From Varroa destructor (Eukaryota > Arthropoda > Arachnida > Mesostigmata > Varroidae): a stretch of DNA of 64,000 nt. The translations under genes were made by a program, and so were the position numbers. Location: NCBI RefSeq assembly GCF_002443255.2, contig NW_019211457.1:27594220-27658219 (forward strand). The letters are read 5' to 3'. The notes under the pieces were generated by a model that saw nothing but the letters and a program-made list of their open reading frames with translations, did no database searches and was not told the origin of the DNA. How positions within the stretch are numbered: position 1 is the stretch's first letter; every line of letters begins with the position of its first letter. This document shows positions 61,551-64,000 of this stretch, piece by piece.

Positions 61551-61616
61551 GAATGGAAGCCAGGATCCCTAACAAAATCCAACCGAGGATTTTGTTGAGG
61601 ATTCTGGCTTCCATTC
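61551..61616. repeat. 30-bp hairpin with 6-nt loop
   Basis: Left arm 61551-61580 and right arm 61587-61616 are complementary at 27 of 30 positions around aaccga. The outer block gaatggaagccag and the inner block aacaaaatcc are perfectly paired. In a plus-strand transcript two of the three mismatches become G:U wobbles. It starts 21 bases after the stop of the 61105 open frame. Confidence 0.9.
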
Positions 61617-61619
61617 TTC

Positions 61620-64000
61620 CCTTTACATGATATTCAAAGAAATAGCCTTACTTTCGTGATATTACAGTAGATAACGTGTTTGTTTATTCAACGTAGATCC
61701 AGGTGGTGTTCGAATTCGGGCATACATACACTTCGTTTCACGCTGGAAGTCAGCTTTCTGAAGTAATTCCTTATGGTCTAGAAACGTTGCTACTCGTTGC
61801 CTTGGTCGCTAACACACTCTCACGTTGACATAAGGCCGCTTAGCTGGTGAAAGGCCTCAACAAATGAATATAAAGAAATACTCCTTTGGCTGTCTGTGCA
61901 GTTAGAGAAGCCTATGGCCACGTTAGGACGGACAGTGTTAGAAAAAAGGCATGGAGTCCGTGGTGTCTTTCTAAGCGTGTGGGTCGATTTGTTGTACCGA
62001 CTATTAGCTGAAACTGTAGGCCGCGAGTCTCGAGGTGTGGTATTTGCCGGGACCACAAAACCGCTGAACCCCGGGATGCCAACTGCCTTCCCGACAACGA
62101 TTTGGGGTTGATTATTTTGCTTGCCTGTTTGTCGGCTCGGGCATCTCGTTTCGCTTTAGGCTTCCCCACAGGCCTTAGTAATGACAGCGATACTTTTCGA
62201 GGGAGATTTCTCCTCGGCAGTAGCAATGTTCCCGGCAATGTTTCAACAAAGACCATCTATCTGATTTCAGTGATATGCATTTGTATACAGGTGCCGAGTG
62301 TTCACCTACATAACGGTTTATTTACTTAATTTGCTGTTTATGCTCGCCATCGTACGGTTTTTGCTATTCGAACCGCCGAACGGACGGCAATAAAAATATT
62401 GCACTTTTTTGTTTGTGAAACAGAACCTATACTGGTAATCCATTGGTTCATTGCTGAGTGTGAAGAGCTATGCGGAGCGGTAACGACCTGTTCGACGTAT
62501 CGTTTGAAAAGGGTCGAAATGGAGTATATTTCTTAAATGGTCAGAATCTTAACGTCTACAAAGAGCTCAGCTTGTGGTACGCACATCAAATACTAGCCAA
62601 TATTTTACATAGAAATTACCTATGCTGTTTAGTTAGTGGTTTATCTAAAATTTCATCGAAATCACAGCAAAGACTTTATAGAAATCAGCAATATAGAAGA
62701 AGAAAAAATAGCGGGTTATTCTCGCTCGACGAATACTTTGAAGGAGCCGTAATATCATTTTAGATATGTCTTGCCAGACAACCTTCGTGTGCATTTTTCG
62801 TGTGCATATGTACGGCCATTTTCGAAAAAAGTCACGAATAATTCAGTGAATAATAAGCAGCAAAAGACATGAGCGACTGCTGTTCTTGGTGACTCTGACT
62901 CCTCTAGCTCATCCCGTTGATTCCCATCAGATGCTTGACGCCTGTCAAAAGATGGAGAAGATTGAATGTAGCCGTGTTTCTGGCTTTTCTATACAGGACG
63001 CTGGTTGGTCATAGCATCTGATGCACACAGATGCAAGACATCAGCATGTGGAAATGGATACAAAACTCGTTGGATGGCCACGTCTGTCAGGTGACACTAA
63101 TTTACACGTAAGCCTATCGCATATCTAGACTGTTGTCGTATCGTAGGCCTTTTGGAAGGGCACGAGTGAATAAATGTGGCTTGAGACCAGGCGAGGTTTA
63201 ATTGACGATGAACTGTTATAGAAGATAATTTTTGGGTGAGCAACGAGGTTAATGAAAAAGCGCGGTTTGGCCAGTTTTCTGTCCCCTCACTATGCCGAAA
63301 CTCGCTATGCCGCTATTTTGTACGCGAATTAAGTAGATACAAACGTTCTGCTAACCAGTAATTCACGCAAGTGGTCATGACCTAGTGTCGCTGTTCGTTA
63401 GTCTGACGATCGGAAAAATTAGCGAGCCAATTTTCTAATCGCTGTCTTTTCTCTGACACAACAAAAAATCCCCCGGGAGCCTTTGTCTAAACGGAAAAGG
63501 CAGGAAAGACAATACCTGCTAAGATGCCGACCGAAGGAAGTAACTATAAAGCATCAAGTTGTCATCGAAGCGGCGCTGGGGGTCTGATTGACGTTGTTGG
63601 ATGCTGGGTGTCACTGCCAGAGTTATGGCGAAAAATAAGAAAAAAAAGCAGTAATAGACTTTTCTAACACGCAGTTCGCGAACTGGGACCGTTTTAGTTA
63701 TTTTGTCGTTTAGGTGTAGAGCTGTTTAATGGTGCTAGTGACTGGCTGTCCGCCCCATGGTTATGCCGAATGTATGATTTTTCGGAAGCTTATTTTCTAA
63801 ACCGATCGTTGCGCCTATTCATGCTGTGCGCTCCTCGCTTGAATCCAGTCTGCAGTCGTAGCTTTCAGACTTGGAAGTCCTGACCACCGTTACACGAAAA
63901 TCTTGGGTATCCCTTCCAGGCGACAAACCATTTGTAGGATCGCAAGAAGCAGAGATCGCAGTGAGAGTAACCGCTCCTTTTTTGGTTATGGGGAACGTTT
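61620..64000. other. No confident gene; one weak exon candidate
   Basis: A frame at 61902-62034 follows an acceptor (gctgtctgtgcag) and ends at CGAG|GTGTGG in phase 1, reading MATLGRTVLEKRHGVRG and FLSVWVDLLYRLLAETVG. Codon bias is absent, so it stays a note. The ATG frame 62470-62763 (97 codons) has protein-like composition but no supporting signals. From 62.8 kb to the end I see nothing. Confidence 0.4.

Noticed and set aside
1..64000. CRISPR arrays, operons, rRNA genes, prophage or plasmid features
   Set aside because: Nothing prokaryotic is present; repeats are simple sequence or dispersed eukaryotic elements.

Overview
This window reads as eukaryotic, almost certainly arthropod, nuclear DNA that is overwhelmingly non-coding. 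Open frames are short and scattered on both strands. There are no operon-like runs or ribosome-binding sites, many CAG/CAA and TA microsatellites, convincing GT/AG splice-like signals, and decayed transposable elements. The R1-clade-like LINE remnant, with a mariner remnant, is the best taxonomic clue: R1 elements are essentially arthropod elements. I cannot name the species; a mite or other chelicerate would fit but is not shown.

Layout. 1-5.8 kb: no supportable gene. 5.8-6.2 kb: one candidate minus-strand exon behind a good acceptor. 6.2-22 kb: intergenic or intronic DNA with one degraded tRNA-derived SINE (10.4 kb), a 37-bp inverted repeat (15.2-15.4 kb), simple repeats and homopolymers. 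22.0-22.9 kb: a dead mariner transposon. 25.1 kb: a short perfect hairpin. 25.5-26.6 kb: a 5'-truncated, frameshifted R1-like LINE. 27.5 kb: a second SINE copy, with the clearest tRNA-like ends. 32.9 kb: another hairpin. 34-38.2 kb: three long TA tracts and a possible small R2-like fragment. 38.5 kb: a candidate minus-strand exon. 39.8 kb: a long CAA/CAG tract. 43-44.4 kb: CAR-rich sequence, then a plausible 5' exon with a signal peptide and a third SINE copy. 49.9 kb: a candidate phase 1-1 exon. 53-54.7 kb: several tight palindromes and a cysteine-containing open frame. 56.0-56.8 kb: the most coding-like minus-strand patch, including an ATG in an almost ideal Kozak context. 60.6-61.5 kb: a second plus-strand exon with a signal peptide behind a very long pyrimidine tract, followed by a codon-biased open frame and a 30-bp hairpin.

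The two plus-strand signal-peptide exons (44.07 and 60.66 kb) both end in phase 1, as does the exon candidate at 49.9 kb. They could be alternative first exons of one large-intron gene, or starts of separate secreted or membrane-protein genes. No candidate exon matches a protein family I can name with confidence, so the gene models are hypotheses. The firmest calls are the mariner, the R1-like LINE, the SINE family and the inverted repeats.
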